The notes under the pieces were generated by a model. That model ran no database searches. It was not told the DNA's origin and saw nothing but the letters and a program-made list of their open reading frames with translations. Of a DNA stretch of 64,000 nucleotides, positions 23,542-31,881 are shown one piece after another. Each line of letters opens with the position of its first letter. The first letter of the stretch is position 1. The position numbers were made by a program, and so were the translations under genes. The DNA lies in contig NZ_JAAVLX010000008.1 of assembly GCF_013114825.1 (NCBI RefSeq), positions 295,728 through 359,727 of the forward strand. Direction: 5' to 3'. Origin of the DNA: Bradyrhizobium australiense. Lineage in GTDB: Bacteria; Pseudomonadota; Alphaproteobacteria; Rhizobiales; Xanthobacteraceae.

Positions 23542-26223
23542 CTATTCCGCTGCCTGCTCCAGCGGTGCTGTGCGCGGCAGGATGATCTGGATACGCGTCC
23601 CGCCGCCCGGCTCCGAATCGAGGTCCAGCCGCCCGCCGAGGCGGGTGGTGACGATGCTGTAGACGATGTGCAGGCCGAGCCCGGTGCCGCCCTGATCGCG
23701 CCGCGTGGTGAAGAACGGATCGAAGGCGCGGCGGCGGACGTCGAGGCTCATGCCGATGCCGTTATCGGAAAAGATGATCTCGACATTGTTCTTGCCGGAC
23801 TCCCGCACCTTGATGTCGACCGTGCCCGGCTTGCCGTCCGGGAACGCATGCGCCACCGAATTGAGGAACAGGTTGGTAAGCACCTGTCCGTACGGCCCGG
23901 GATAGCTGTTCATCATCAGGTTGGGCTGACACTCGACGTTGAGCGTCAGATTGTGCTTGCGCAAGCCAGGCCGCAAGGACATCACCACTTGCTCGGTGAG
24001 ATCGCCGAGATCGAAGGTGCGCTGGTCCGAATAATTGCGGTCGGCGGCAACCTGCTTGAACGACTGGATCAGCTCGGCAGCACGGTTGAGGTTGGCGACG
24101 AGCTGCGACGACGCCGTGCGACTGGTTTCGAGAAAATCGTTGAGGCTGGAGCGCCGCAACTCGCCGCGGGCGACTTCCGCTGCAAAGTTCGACGTTTTGC
24201 GCTCCAGTGCGGACGCGACCGTCAGGCTGATGCCGACGGGATTGTTGACCTCGTGGGCTACGCCGGCCACCAGCCGCCCCAACGCGGCAAGCTTTTCCGC
24301 CTCGATCAGCGAATTCTGCGTCTCACGCAGGTTCCGTAACGCTCCCTCCGCCGCGTCCTTGGCCTTGCGCATCTCGGATTCGACGCGCTTGCGCTCGCCG
24401 ATATCGAGCGCAACCGTCACGATGTTCTCGATTTCGCCGGCCGCATCCAGGATCGGCAGCTTATTGACCAGCCATTGCCGCATATGGCCGGACGCATCCC
24501 TGTATTCTTCCTCGTAAAAGCCGAGCTCCTTGCCGGCCGCCAGCACCCGCTTGTCGGGCTCGTCGGTCTTTCCCGCGCCGTAGCGCGACATCAGTTCGGC
24601 CGTGGTGCGGCCGATCGCATCTCCCGGCTCGACCCCGAAAATGCCGGCCATATAGCGGTTCATCAGGACGTAGCGGAGCTGCTTGTCCTTGACGTTGATG
24701 ACCGCGGGCACGGTGTCGATCACCATCTGCAGCAGGCGGCGGCCTTCGGCGATCGCATCCTCGGCCCGCTTCTGGTCTGTGATATCGCGCACCGTTCCTT
24801 CGTAGCGGACGACAATGCCGGCCTCGTTGTGCACGGCGCTCGCGCTGTCGGAGAGCCACAGCACCGAACCGTTACGCGTGCGAACCTGGTATTCGTATTC
24901 ACGCACCATGCCGTCGCGCTGCATCAGCCGCTCATATTCCGCCCGCGCCTCGGGGTGAATGTATACCGTATCCGCAATATCGCCGATACCGTTGATCAGA
25001 TCCTGCGGCGTCGCGTAGCCCATCATCCGCGCCAGCGCCGGGTTGGCATTGAGCAGCGCGCCGCCAGGCGTCGTGACGTAAATTCCGTCGACCGAGGACT
25101 CGAACAGCTTGCGGTAACTTTCCTCCGCAAGCCGCTGTTCGGCGAGCGCACGCACCGCCGCCTCGCGTGCGGCGTCGGCATCGACCAACGTCTGCCGGAA
25201 TACTTCGGCGGCGCGGGCAATGTCGCCTATCTCGTTATCGACGTCGGTCGCCGGGATCGAGGTGCTCTTCTCGCCGCCGGCCACCGCGCGGATGGAGGCT
25301 GCGATCGCGGCAAGCGGACGGACGGTGCGGCGAACCACCAGCAGCGAGGCGAACAGCCCGATCAGGACGCCGGCACTGCCGAGAACGATGCTCTGCCATT
25401 TCGCTTCCGTCAGGGTTCTGGCAAAATCGCGTGAGAGGACGCGCCCCCGCCGCTCACTGACGTCGCGCAACAATTCGGTGACGCGCTGAATGAGGCGGCC
25501 CTCCGCACCGAGCACTTCCTTGTCGATGTCGGAGATCTGCCGTTCGCGGATCGAGATGCCGATGATAGCCTCTGCATAGGCATTGACGGCAGCACGCAGT
25601 TTTGGATCCTCGATCGTCATCGAGCGCATGCTTTGCGCGGCCTGCTCGGCAGCCGACGGATTGTGCGCCAGCAATGCCGAGGCGATCCGGCTCTGGGTCT
25701 GCGACAAGGTCGACGTGATCTGGGGATCCGACGCCTCAGCGACCGCCGCGTCGAATTTTTCGCGCAACGGCGGCAATGCGACGATCATTTCGGCACGGCG
25801 GTTGATCAGCGCGGAAATCCGCTCGATGCCGCTTCGATAGGTCGACAGGCGCTCGGTGACACCGTCGATCATGTCCTGCTGCTCGGGCGCGAGCTCCAGC
25901 CGCGTCTTCTTCAGGACCTCGCCGAGTGCGCTGGCGGCTTCGCCGACCTGGAGCGACTGGCTGCCGGGATCGGTGACGAAATCCCGCGCCGCCAGCCGCA
26001 ACTCGTTCATGCGGCGGTCGATGTCCTCGGCCAGATCGCCGACGCTCTGCAGCCGCTGCAGCTCGGCAAAGGTCGAATCGATGTGACGGATGGCGATGAC
26101 GCTGGCGGTCGAGGTGATGATGATCACCGCCAGCACCAGCATGAAACTGCCGAATGTCAGTTGGCCGATCGAAAGCGAGAACGATCGCGGCGGCGGCGAA
26201 TTCGGCGGCGTTTCAGCGGTCAT
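23542..26223 (-). CDS. Hybrid-free PAS sensor histidine kinase with periplasmic helical sensor
   Basis: An 893-residue membrane kinase. Order: membrane helix at about 25-48; a helical periplasmic region of about 230 residues (LQRLQSVGDLAEDIDRRMNE, many heptad-like helices); membrane helix near 285-310; HAMP (RRTVRPLAAIAASIRAVAGG); two PAS domains (about 370-490 and 500-620, with YEGTVRDITDQKRAEDAI and VTVALDIGERKRVE ends); dimerisation helix with phosphoacceptor His in LVAGVAHEVNNPVGISL at about 653; and an ATPase domain with FSDNGIGM, GGTGLGLHIV and GGTRIQIILP. No response regulator is adjacent. It likely senses a periplasmic or redox cue. Confidence 0.92.
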   Translation of the reverse strand: MTAETPPNSPPPRSFSLSIGQLTFGSFMLVLAVIIITSTASVIAIRHIDSTFAELQRLQSVGDLAEDIDRRMNELRLAARDFVTDPGSQSLQVGEAASALGEVLKKTRLELAPEQQDMIDGVTERLSTYRSGIERISALINRRAEMIVALPPLREKFDAAVAEASDPQITSTLSQTQSRIASALLAHNPSAAEQAAQSMRSMTIEDPKLRAAVNAYAEAIIGISIRERQISDIDKEVLGAEGRLIQRVTELLRDVSERRGRVLSRDFARTLTEAKWQSIVLGSAGVLIGLFASLLVVRRTVRPLAAIAASIRAVAGGEKSTSIPATDVDNEIGDIARAAEVFRQTLVDADAAREAAVRALAEQRLAEESYRKLFESSVDGIYVTTPGGALLNANPALARMMGYATPQDLINGIGDIADTVYIHPEARAEYERLMQRDGMVREYEYQVRTRNGSVLWLSDSASAVHNEAGIVVRYEGTVRDITDQKRAEDAIAEGRRLLQMVIDTVPAVINVKDKQLRYVLMNRYMAGIFGVEPGDAIGRTTAELMSRYGAGKTDEPDKRVLAAGKELGFYEEEYRDASGHMRQWLVNKLPILDAAGEIENIVTVALDIGERKRVESEMRKAKDAAEGALRNLRETQNSLIEAEKLAALGRLVAGVAHEVNNPVGISLTVASALERKTSNFAAEVARGELRRSSLNDFLETSRTASSQLVANLNRAAELIQSFKQVAADRNYSDQRTFDLGDLTEQVVMSLRPGLRKHNLTLNVECQPNLMMNSYPGPYGQVLTNLFLNSVAHAFPDGKPGTVDIKVRESGKNNVEIIFSDNGIGMSLDVRRRAFDPFFTTRRDQGGTGLGLHIVYSIVTTRLGGRLDLDSEPGGGTRIQIILPRTAPLEQAAE

Positions 26224-26411
26224 GTGGGTCGGGGCCGTGCTCCAGTCAGCCTAGTATATACGATGGATTTCGGGCCGTTGGGAACATGCCGGGAACGATG
26301 GTAAAGTCCGTCCAAATCCGGTCCCGGCATCGTATCGGCGCGCCGGCTGCCGCCGCTATCTATTATTCCGGTAGGCCCCGGCAAACGCCGCCTCCCCGCC
26401 TCGGCGCGTGT

Positions 26412-27368
26412 TCACGCGGCCGGGCCAGACGACTTCCGCGCTGGGATGGTCATCGCGGCGACGCCGACGACGACACAGGCAAGCCCGATCCATGCCGTTG
26501 CGCTCAATTGCTCGCCAAGGAAGATAACGCCCAGCGCGACGCCGATCGGCACCCGTAGATAAGCTTGGGCGGTGGTGCCGACCGATCCCACGGTCTGAAT
26601 CAGGCGAAAATAGATCACGAAGGCGAGCGCCGTGGAAAACAGCGCGAGCGCGAACAGCGCCAGCACCGAACTGGCTGATGGCTGCAGCGTCCACGGCCGC
26701 TCTGCGATCAGGCTCATCGGGATCAGGAGGGCCGCGCCAGACAACAACGACCCCGCCGCGGGCACCATCGGATCGAGATCCCTGAAGCTCCGGCCGAAGA
26801 TGGCCGCACCCGCGTAAGCGATGGCCGCAAGCACCATCACGATCTGGGCCGTCAGCTCCTCGCCGAAGCCTGAGAGGGCCTGCACCCCGACGATCAGGCA
26901 GATACCGGCCATCCCGGCGATGACGCCGAGCAATTTCCGCGACGTCACGGCCTCATGGCGCGTGATTGCGATTGTCAGGAAAAATGTGAATATCGGCGCG
27001 GTGGAGTTGAGGATGGTTGCGAGGCCTGCATCCAGCGCCCGCTCGCCCCAGGCGACCATCGTCCACGGAATGACGCTGTTGAGGCAAGCCTGAAACAAGA
27101 ATCGCCGCCAGGTGACGGCATCCGCTGGCATTCGCACGCCGCGCCAACGCATGATGATGAGCAGGAGCAGCCCGGCAATCAGCGTGCGGCCCGCGATCAG
27201 GGTAATCGGCGGGATGGTCGCGACGCCGATCCGGATGAAGGTGTAGGACGCTCCCCAGAGCGTCGCGAGCGCGAGCAATAGGGCCAGTTCGATCGCGATG
27301 CTGACACGCTGAGGATGGCTCTCGCCCATGTCCGTGATTCCCGGCTCGATGAATTCCGAGACGGACAT
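26412..27368 (-). CDS. EamA/DMT superfamily transporter
   Basis: About 318 residues with ten hydrophobic helices in two EamA repeats. The first repeat starts LLALATLWGASYTFIRIGVA and contains PLITLIAGRTLI-like text (PPITLIAGRTLIAGLLLLII); the second ends with TAQAYLRVPIGVALGVIFLG and then EQLSATAWIGLACVVVGVAA. The EQLS motif is a typical hallmark. Substrate unknown; these proteins export amino acids or other metabolites. Start codons at 27452, 27368 and 27329 are possible; none has a perfect ribosome site. It is the last gene of the reverse-strand catabolic run. Confidence 0.88.
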   Translation of the reverse strand: MSVSEFIEPGITDMGESHPQRVSIAIELALLLALATLWGASYTFIRIGVATIPPITLIAGRTLIAGLLLLIIMRWRGVRMPADAVTWRRFLFQACLNSVIPWTMVAWGERALDAGLATILNSTAPIFTFFLTIAITRHEAVTSRKLLGVIAGMAGICLIVGVQALSGFGEELTAQIVMVLAAIAYAGAAIFGRSFRDLDPMVPAAGSLLSGAALLIPMSLIAERPWTLQPSASSVLALFALALFSTALAFVIYFRLIQTVGSVGTTAQAYLRVPIGVALGVIFLGEQLSATAWIGLACVVVGVAAMTIPARKSSGPAA

Positions 27369-27451
27369 TACAGGCCGAGAGCCCAGCGATACTTCGGCAT
27401 ACGCCGAAGTGTGAATGCCGCTTCCATGATGCCCGACAAGCGTCGGACGCA

Positions 27452-28252
27452 TCAGCCGACCGAACCGACCTCGAACACGTCACCGTCATAGCCGGCTTCC
27501 AGGGGAATGCGGAGCTGGCGACCGCCATTATTCCTGGTCATGACCGGCGTCACGGTGACGATGGACTTGCCGCGGCTGTCGTCGAGCGCCGCCTGCACAC
27601 TGGCCTGCTTGCCGAGCTTGATCAGGTTGCGCGTGGTCGGGAACGGCAGCTTGAAGCGCCCGGTCTCGCCGCCCTCCAGCGCTTCGCGCGGCGAGACCCA
27701 GATCGAGTCAGTGGATTCCCTGCCGTCATGGGCGCCGACCTGTTCGGGTGGCGCGGCGGCGAGGAAGAACCAGGTGTCAAACCGCTTGGGCATGCCCTCC
27801 GGCGTAATCCAGTGCGCATAGGGGACGAGTTCGTCGAGCGCCAGCACCATGCCGTTATCGGTCAGAACCTGGAGGAAGCTGATCTTGCTGTCGCACAGGT
27901 CGGCGCGATGTGCCGCCTCGATTCCACTGGCGCGCTTGGCATCGACCAGCCTCTTTGAACCCTTGGGCCGCGCCAGCAGGATACCGCTTTCCTCAAAGGT
28001 TTCGCGGATCGCAGCGATCCGGAAACTCAGCGTCGCTTCGTCGAGCCCCTCTCCGCCCGAATAGAGTTCGGGGCGCGCGATGATCTCCTTGTCGCCCTTG
28101 TCGACGCTGCCGCCGGGAAACACCAGCGCGCCGGAATTGAAGTCGATCTCATAATGGCGAACCATCATGAATACTTCGATTTCCTTTGTGTCAGCGCTGT
28201 CGCGCAGCAGCAGGATGGTGGATGCGGGACGCGGGGCGACGACTTCGGCCAT
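27452..28252 (-). CDS. Nudix hydrolase, NUDT19-like
   Basis: A 266-residue Nudix enzyme. The box begins FPGGSVDKGD near 43 and continues after an inserted loop with IAAIRETFEESGILL near 80-95, giving the REx2EExG core that binds magnesium. This split layout, with an insert of some 35 residues inside the box, is typical of the long NUDT7/NUDT19-type acyl-CoA and CoA diphosphatases. The downstream part PYAHWITPEGMPKRFDTWFF fits the same group. A CoA-recycling role would match the CoA-handling neighbours, and this is inference. It lies just before the EamA gene. Confidence 0.88.
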   Translation of the reverse strand: MAEVVAPRPASTILLLRDSADTKEIEVFMMVRHYEIDFNSGALVFPGGSVDKGDKEIIARPELYSGGEGLDEATLSFRIAAIRETFEESGILLARPKGSKRLVDAKRASGIEAAHRADLCDSKISFLQVLTDNGMVLALDELVPYAHWITPEGMPKRFDTWFFLAAAPPEQVGAHDGRESTDSIWVSPREALEGGETGRFKLPFPTTRNLIKLGKQASVQAALDDSRGKSIVTVTPVMTRNNGGRQLRIPLEAGYDGDVFEVGSVG

Positions 28253-28272
28253 AACACTTCAACTCCTCAAGA

Positions 28273-28380
28273 CCTCATCCCTGAGGAGCGGCCCTTTGGG
28301 CGGCGTCTCGAAGGATGTTTGGCACGATCGGGGCCTCATGGTTCGAGACGGCGCTTCGCGCCTCCTCACCATGAGGGATT
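28273..28380. repeat. Intergenic repeat of CCTCATCCCTGAGGAG family
   Basis: CCTCATCCCTGAGGAGCGG begins the left arm and CTCACCATGAGGGATT ends the right arm, with GTCTCGAAGGATG and GTTCGAGACGGCGCTTCGCG between as a second pair. It fills the space between the Nudix and DapA-like genes. Confidence 0.7.
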
Positions 28381-28381
28381 C

Positions 28382-29350
28382 TCACCCCGCAGCACTTGAT
28401 TGCGGTTGCAGGTTGGCGCGGCGATCGACGCGCGCAACGCGCGACAGCAGATAATCGACTTCGGCCTTCGCAGTGGCCGTGATCGTCGCACCCGGCTTGC
28501 GCTGCGCGCTGAAGGAAATGATGCCGCGCTTCTGCAGCACGTATTTGCGCACCGCTAGGCCCGCGCCGGGCTGCTGCTCGTAGCGGATCAGCGGCAAATG
28601 CGCATCGAACAGATCGTGCGCAGCGTCGCGCTTGCCGGCTTTCGACAGTTTGACGACGTCGATCAAGAGTTCCGGGAAAGCGTAGCCGGTCATGGCGCCG
28701 TCGGCGCCGCGCTCCATCTCGAAATCGAGGAACAGGCCACCATTACCGACCAGAATGGAGAGCGGCCGCAGCGAGCCATCCTTCTGGAAGTTTCGCAGCG
28801 TCGAGATCTTCTCCAAACCCGGCCAGTCCTCGTGCTTGAGCATCACGCAGGATGGCGAATCCATCACGATTTTGCGGATCACGGCCGGCGTGAAGATGAC
28901 GTTGAGCGTCAGCGGATAATCCTGCAGCACCCAGGGAATATCGTTGCCGATCGCTTCCTGCGCCTGCTTGAAATAGACCGTGATCTGGTCGTCGGTGCGC
29001 AAATGCGGCGGCGGCGCGATCATCACGCCGGCGGCGCCGGCATCCATCGATGCCTTGGCCAGCGAGCGCATCGAGGCAAAGCCCGGCGCCGAGACGCCGA
29101 CGATGATCTGCATGTTCTTGGCGCGCTTGACGAAGCGAACCGCCACCTGCTCCGCCTCGGCCGCGTCGAGCTTCGGCGCTTCGCCCAAGATACCGAGGAC
29201 GGTGACGCCGTCGCAGCCGACTTCGGCGTAGAAGTCGGTCAGCCGGTCGATGGACTTCTCGTCGATGCGTCCGTCGTCGTGAAAGGGCGTCGGCGCAATC
29301 GCAAAGGTGCCGGCGGCCTGGGCGGTGAGCTTTGTCATTTGTACATCCAT
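28382..29350 (-). CDS. DapA/NAL family (dihydrodipicolinate synthase-like) aldolase
   Basis: A 322-residue TIM-barrel enzyme of the DapA family. Landmarks are APTPFHDDGRIDEKSIDRLT, GCDGVTVLGILGEAPKLDAAE near 45-66 (normally GTTGE), WVLQDYPLTLNV with the proton-relay Tyr, and SCVMLKHEDWPGL with the Schiff-base Lys. True DHDPS has a G-T-T-G-E motif that here reads G-I-L-G-E, so a different pyruvate or keto-acid aldolase is more likely. Family members split or join keto acids. The gene sits in the CoA-catabolic run; the substrate is unknown. ATG at 29350 has AAAGAGGATGG before it. Confidence 0.85.
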   Translation of the reverse strand: MDVQMTKLTAQAAGTFAIAPTPFHDDGRIDEKSIDRLTDFYAEVGCDGVTVLGILGEAPKLDAAEAEQVAVRFVKRAKNMQIIVGVSAPGFASMRSLAKASMDAGAAGVMIAPPPHLRTDDQITVYFKQAQEAIGNDIPWVLQDYPLTLNVIFTPAVIRKIVMDSPSCVMLKHEDWPGLEKISTLRNFQKDGSLRPLSILVGNGGLFLDFEMERGADGAMTGYAFPELLIDVVKLSKAGKRDAAHDLFDAHLPLIRYEQQPGAGLAVRKYVLQKRGIISFSAQRKPGATITATAKAEVDYLLSRVARVDRRANLQPQSSAAG

Positions 29351-29358
29351 CCTCTTTC

Positions 29359-29440
29359 GTCATTCCGGGATGGTGCGCCAGCACCAGACCCCGGAATCTC
29401 CAGATTCCGGGTTCGATGCTTCGCATCGCCCCGGAATGAC
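29359..29440. repeat. Intergenic palindromic repeat, GTCATTCCGGG family
   Basis: GTCATTCCGGG at one end and CCCGGAATGAC at the other are exact inverted ends, with CCGGAATC / GATTCCGG and GATGCTTCGCATC hairpins inside. The same family recurs at 30349-30422. Confidence 0.85.
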
Positions 29441-29445
29441 AACCA

Positions 29446-30324
29446 CTAAAACCTTCGTGCGCCCATCTTGATCTGCTCCTCGGAGAAGAAGATCTCCTTG
29501 GCATGGGTCACGATATCCTCGGCCTTCCACCCCGTGAACGGCGGCTTCCAGCCTTCCATTTCCATCATCCGCATCTCCCGAACCCCACGCGGGCCGGAGA
29601 CGCCGAGCACCTTGCCGGTCTGGTCGCCCGACAGATCGCTGACCATGTATAGCACGGCCGGCGCGATGCCATCAGGACCGAGCGCCGCGCCGGGGTTCTC
29701 CTTATAGCGCGGCAGGTCTGCGGTCATGCGGGTTAGCGCGCCCGGCGCCAGCGTCCAGATCCGGATGTTGTACTTGCGGCCTTCAATGGCGAGCACGTTT
29801 GACAGTCCCCAGATACCGCCCTTGGCGGCGCCATAGTTGGTCTGGCCGAAATTGCCGATCAGGCCCGAGGTCGAGGAGGTGTTGACGATGACGCCGCCGC
29901 CGTTCTCGCGCATCCATTTGAACACCGGCTGGGTGCAGCAGAAGGTGCCTTTAAGGTGCACCTTGATCACCTTGTCCCAATTGGCCTCCTTGGCCTTGGC
30001 AAAAGTCTCGTCGAGCAGGATGCCGGCATTGTTGACCAGGATATCGGCGCGGCCGAAATTCTTGATGGCGTCTTCGAACACCGATTGCCCGCCCGCCATG
30101 GTCGAGATGTCGGCGCCGTTGGCGACGGCACGGCCGCCCTCTTCTTTGATGGCGTTGACCACCTTCTGCGCCATCGACACGTCGGCGCCGGAACCATCGC
30201 GGGGACCACCGAGGTCGTTGACCACGACCGCCGCGCCCTCGCGCGCGAACAGTTTGGCGTAGGCCTCACCGAGCCCGCCGCCTGCACCGGTGATGATGGC
30301 AACTTTGCCGTCGAGTAATCCCAT
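29446..30324 (-). CDS. Short-chain dehydrogenase/reductase, beta-hydroxyacyl-CoA dehydrogenase-like
   Basis: A 292-residue classical SDR. The NAD(P)-binding motif VAIITGAGGGLGEAYAKLFA is followed by VVVNDLGGPRDGSG, with Asp at the end of beta2 that favours NAD. The catalytic set is Asn in ILVNNAG, Ser in NTSSTSGLIG, and Tyr/Lys in QTNYGAAKGG. This form (VVVNDLGG) is that of the dehydrogenase part of peroxisomal multifunctional enzyme type 2 (HSD17B4). Next to a MaoC hydratase with the same relation, it probably oxidises a 3-hydroxyacyl-CoA. A GGGAGAAAACACC site precedes the ATG. Confidence 0.92.
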   Translation of the reverse strand: MGLLDGKVAIITGAGGGLGEAYAKLFAREGAAVVVNDLGGPRDGSGADVSMAQKVVNAIKEEGGRAVANGADISTMAGGQSVFEDAIKNFGRADILVNNAGILLDETFAKAKEANWDKVIKVHLKGTFCCTQPVFKWMRENGGGVIVNTSSTSGLIGNFGQTNYGAAKGGIWGLSNVLAIEGRKYNIRIWTLAPGALTRMTADLPRYKENPGAALGPDGIAPAVLYMVSDLSGDQTGKVLGVSGPRGVREMRMMEMEGWKPPFTGWKAEDIVTHAKEIFFSEEQIKMGARRF

Positions 30325-30348
30325 GGTGTTTTCTCCCTGTTATTTGCC

Positions 30349-30422
30349 GTCATTCCGGGGCGCGAAGCGAACCCGGAATCTCGAGATTCCGGGTCTGGTC
30401 CTTCGGACCATCCCGGAATGAC
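30349..30422. repeat. Intergenic palindromic repeat, GTCATTCCGGG family
   Basis: GTCATTCCGGGG to TCCCGGAATGAC with CCCGGAATCTC-GAGATTCCGGG in the middle. It is a near twin of 29359-29440, and the two flank the SDR gene. Confidence 0.85.
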
Positions 30423-30429
30423 GGCGGTG

Positions 30430-31290
30430 CTAACCCAGCACCGTCTTGCCGCTCTTGATCACGGTGACGCCCCTTGCCTTCACCTTGGCCTCGAACGAGA
30501 TGATGTTGCCGTCCTTCCACAATTCCATCGTCACGGTCTCGCCAGGGTAGACCGGCGAGGAGAACCGCGCGACGTGCTGCTTGAAGGCGGACGGATCGTA
30601 GTCGGCGTAGGTCTGCAGCACGCCGCGGCAGGTGATGCCATAGGTGCACATGCCGTGCAGGATCGGCCGCGGAAAGCCGGCCTTCCTCGCAAACTCGGGA
30701 TCGCTGTGCAGCGGATTGCGGTCGCCGCACAGGCGGTAGACCAGTGCCTGGTCCGGCCGCGTCGTGATATCGACGATCTTGTCGGGCGCGCGGCTCGGCA
30801 CCTTGTGCGGTTCGGGCTGGCCTTCGGAAGGCCCGCCAAAGCCGCCGTCGCCGCGCGCGAATCGCGACGCCACCAGCGTCGCCAACTTGTCGCCGTTCTC
30901 GTCCTTCAGCACGGTCTGGTGCCGGATCACCGCGCCCTTGTCCTTGCCCTTGTCGAAGACGTCGAGCACGGTCGAGTCGGCCGTGATTTTCGCCGCGCTC
31001 GGCAGCGGCTTGTAGAAGGTGATGTCACGCTCGCCGTCGACCACCATGACGCGGTTGAGGTTCATCTCGCCTGGACTTGAGCCCCAGGCCGCCACCGAGG
31101 CGAAGGTCGGCACGACCTTGAGGGGACGCGGGGTGAAGGTGCCTTCATTGACGAAAGCAAGTTCGTTCTCATCCATCGGATCGGCGCCCATGCCGATGCC
31201 ATAGGCGTAGAGCATCACCTCGCGGTCGGTATAGGCGTATTTCTGGCCGAGGTTTTTGAGGGCCATGAGCTGTTCGTAGTTAATCGGCAT
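30430..31290 (-). CDS. MaoC-type enoyl-CoA hydratase 2
   Basis: A 286-residue double hot-dog protein of the MaoC / HSD17B4 hydratase class. The N-terminal hot dog is inactive-looking; the C-terminal one has the hydratase-2 motif YRLCGDRNPLHSDPEFAR, then KAGFPRPILHGMCTYG, where Asp and His of GDRNPLHSDP are catalytic. It hydrates 2-enoyl-CoA to 3R-hydroxyacyl-CoA. ATG at 31290 is chosen since GAGGACGACGGCA precedes it. It stands upstream of the SDR in the same run and completes a type 2 multifunctional pair, by inference. Confidence 0.92.
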   Translation of the reverse strand: MPINYEQLMALKNLGQKYAYTDREVMLYAYGIGMGADPMDENELAFVNEGTFTPRPLKVVPTFASVAAWGSSPGEMNLNRVMVVDGERDITFYKPLPSAAKITADSTVLDVFDKGKDKGAVIRHQTVLKDENGDKLATLVASRFARGDGGFGGPSEGQPEPHKVPSRAPDKIVDITTRPDQALVYRLCGDRNPLHSDPEFARKAGFPRPILHGMCTYGITCRGVLQTYADYDPSAFKQHVARFSSPVYPGETVTMELWKDGNIISFEAKVKARGVTVIKSGKTVLG

Positions 31291-31336
31291 TGCCGTCGTC
31301 CTCAATTCTTGTTCCTTGGCGCTGCCAATTGATGCG

Positions 31337-31480
31337 CCCTCGCCCTTGTGGGAGAGGGCCGCGACGGCACCAGCCGCAGACTCCCTTGGGAGAGGGTTGC
31401 CTCCGCAGATTCATCTCTTGCGCGGAGAGACACCCCTCTTCCGGCAGCTTCGCTGCCACCTTCCCCGCAAGGGGGGAAGG
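31337..31480. repeat. Intergenic repeat, CCCTCxCCCTTGTGGGAGAGGG family
   Basis: Three hairpin-like parts: CCCTCGCCCTTGTGGGAGAG, CTTGGGAGAGGGTTGCC, and CCTTCCCCGCAAGGGGGGAA with an AGCTTCGCTGCC stem. It lies between the DUF35 and MaoC genes. Confidence 0.75.
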
Positions 31481-31491
31481 TACTTTGTAGG

Positions 31492-31881
31492 CTAAGCCGC
31501 CGTGAAGAACGGCAGCGGGGCGCCGTCGGTCGGCTTCCATACCAGCTTCACCTTCTGGCCGATCTTCAATTTCTCCAGATCGCAATCGACGATATTGGTC
31601 TGCAGCGAGGGACCTTCCTTCAACGTGACATAGGCGATCGCATAGGGACCGGTCGGCGATTTGCGCATCAGGCTATAGGTGTAGATCGTCGCCTCTCCGG
31701 AAGCTTCCTCCCACACCGTCTTGTCCGAGAAACAGAACGGGCAGATCGATCGCGGGAAGTAATGCCGGTCGCCGCAAGCCGTGCAGCGCTTGATCATGAA
31801 CTTGCCGGCCTTGGCCGCTTCCCAGAATTGTGCGGTCTCCGGATTGGTCACAGGAGCCGGATATTTCTTTGCTTCAGCCAT
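31492..31881 (-). CDS. DUF35 zinc-ribbon/OB-fold protein, thiolase partner
   Basis: A 129-residue protein with a zinc ribbon (CTACG and CPFC in IKRCTACGDRHYFPRSICPF) and a C-terminal OB-fold (ATIYTYSLMRKSPTGPYAI onward). This is the standard DUF35 partner of thiolase-like enzymes. In steroid side-chain breakdown, Ltp2 with the DUF35 part of ChsH2 cleaves a 17-hydroxy steroid CoA ester by retro-aldol reaction; a similar partnership is likely but the substrate is not known. Its ATG overlaps the thiolase stop codon (TAATG), so the two are translationally coupled. The frame is open upstream into the thiolase gene but that part is a shadow. Confidence 0.9.
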   Translation of the reverse strand: MAEAKKYPAPVTNPETAQFWEAAKAGKFMIKRCTACGDRHYFPRSICPFCFSDKTVWEEASGEATIYTYSLMRKSPTGPYAIAYVTLKEGPSLQTNIVDCDLEKLKIGQKVKLVWKPTDGAPLPFFTAA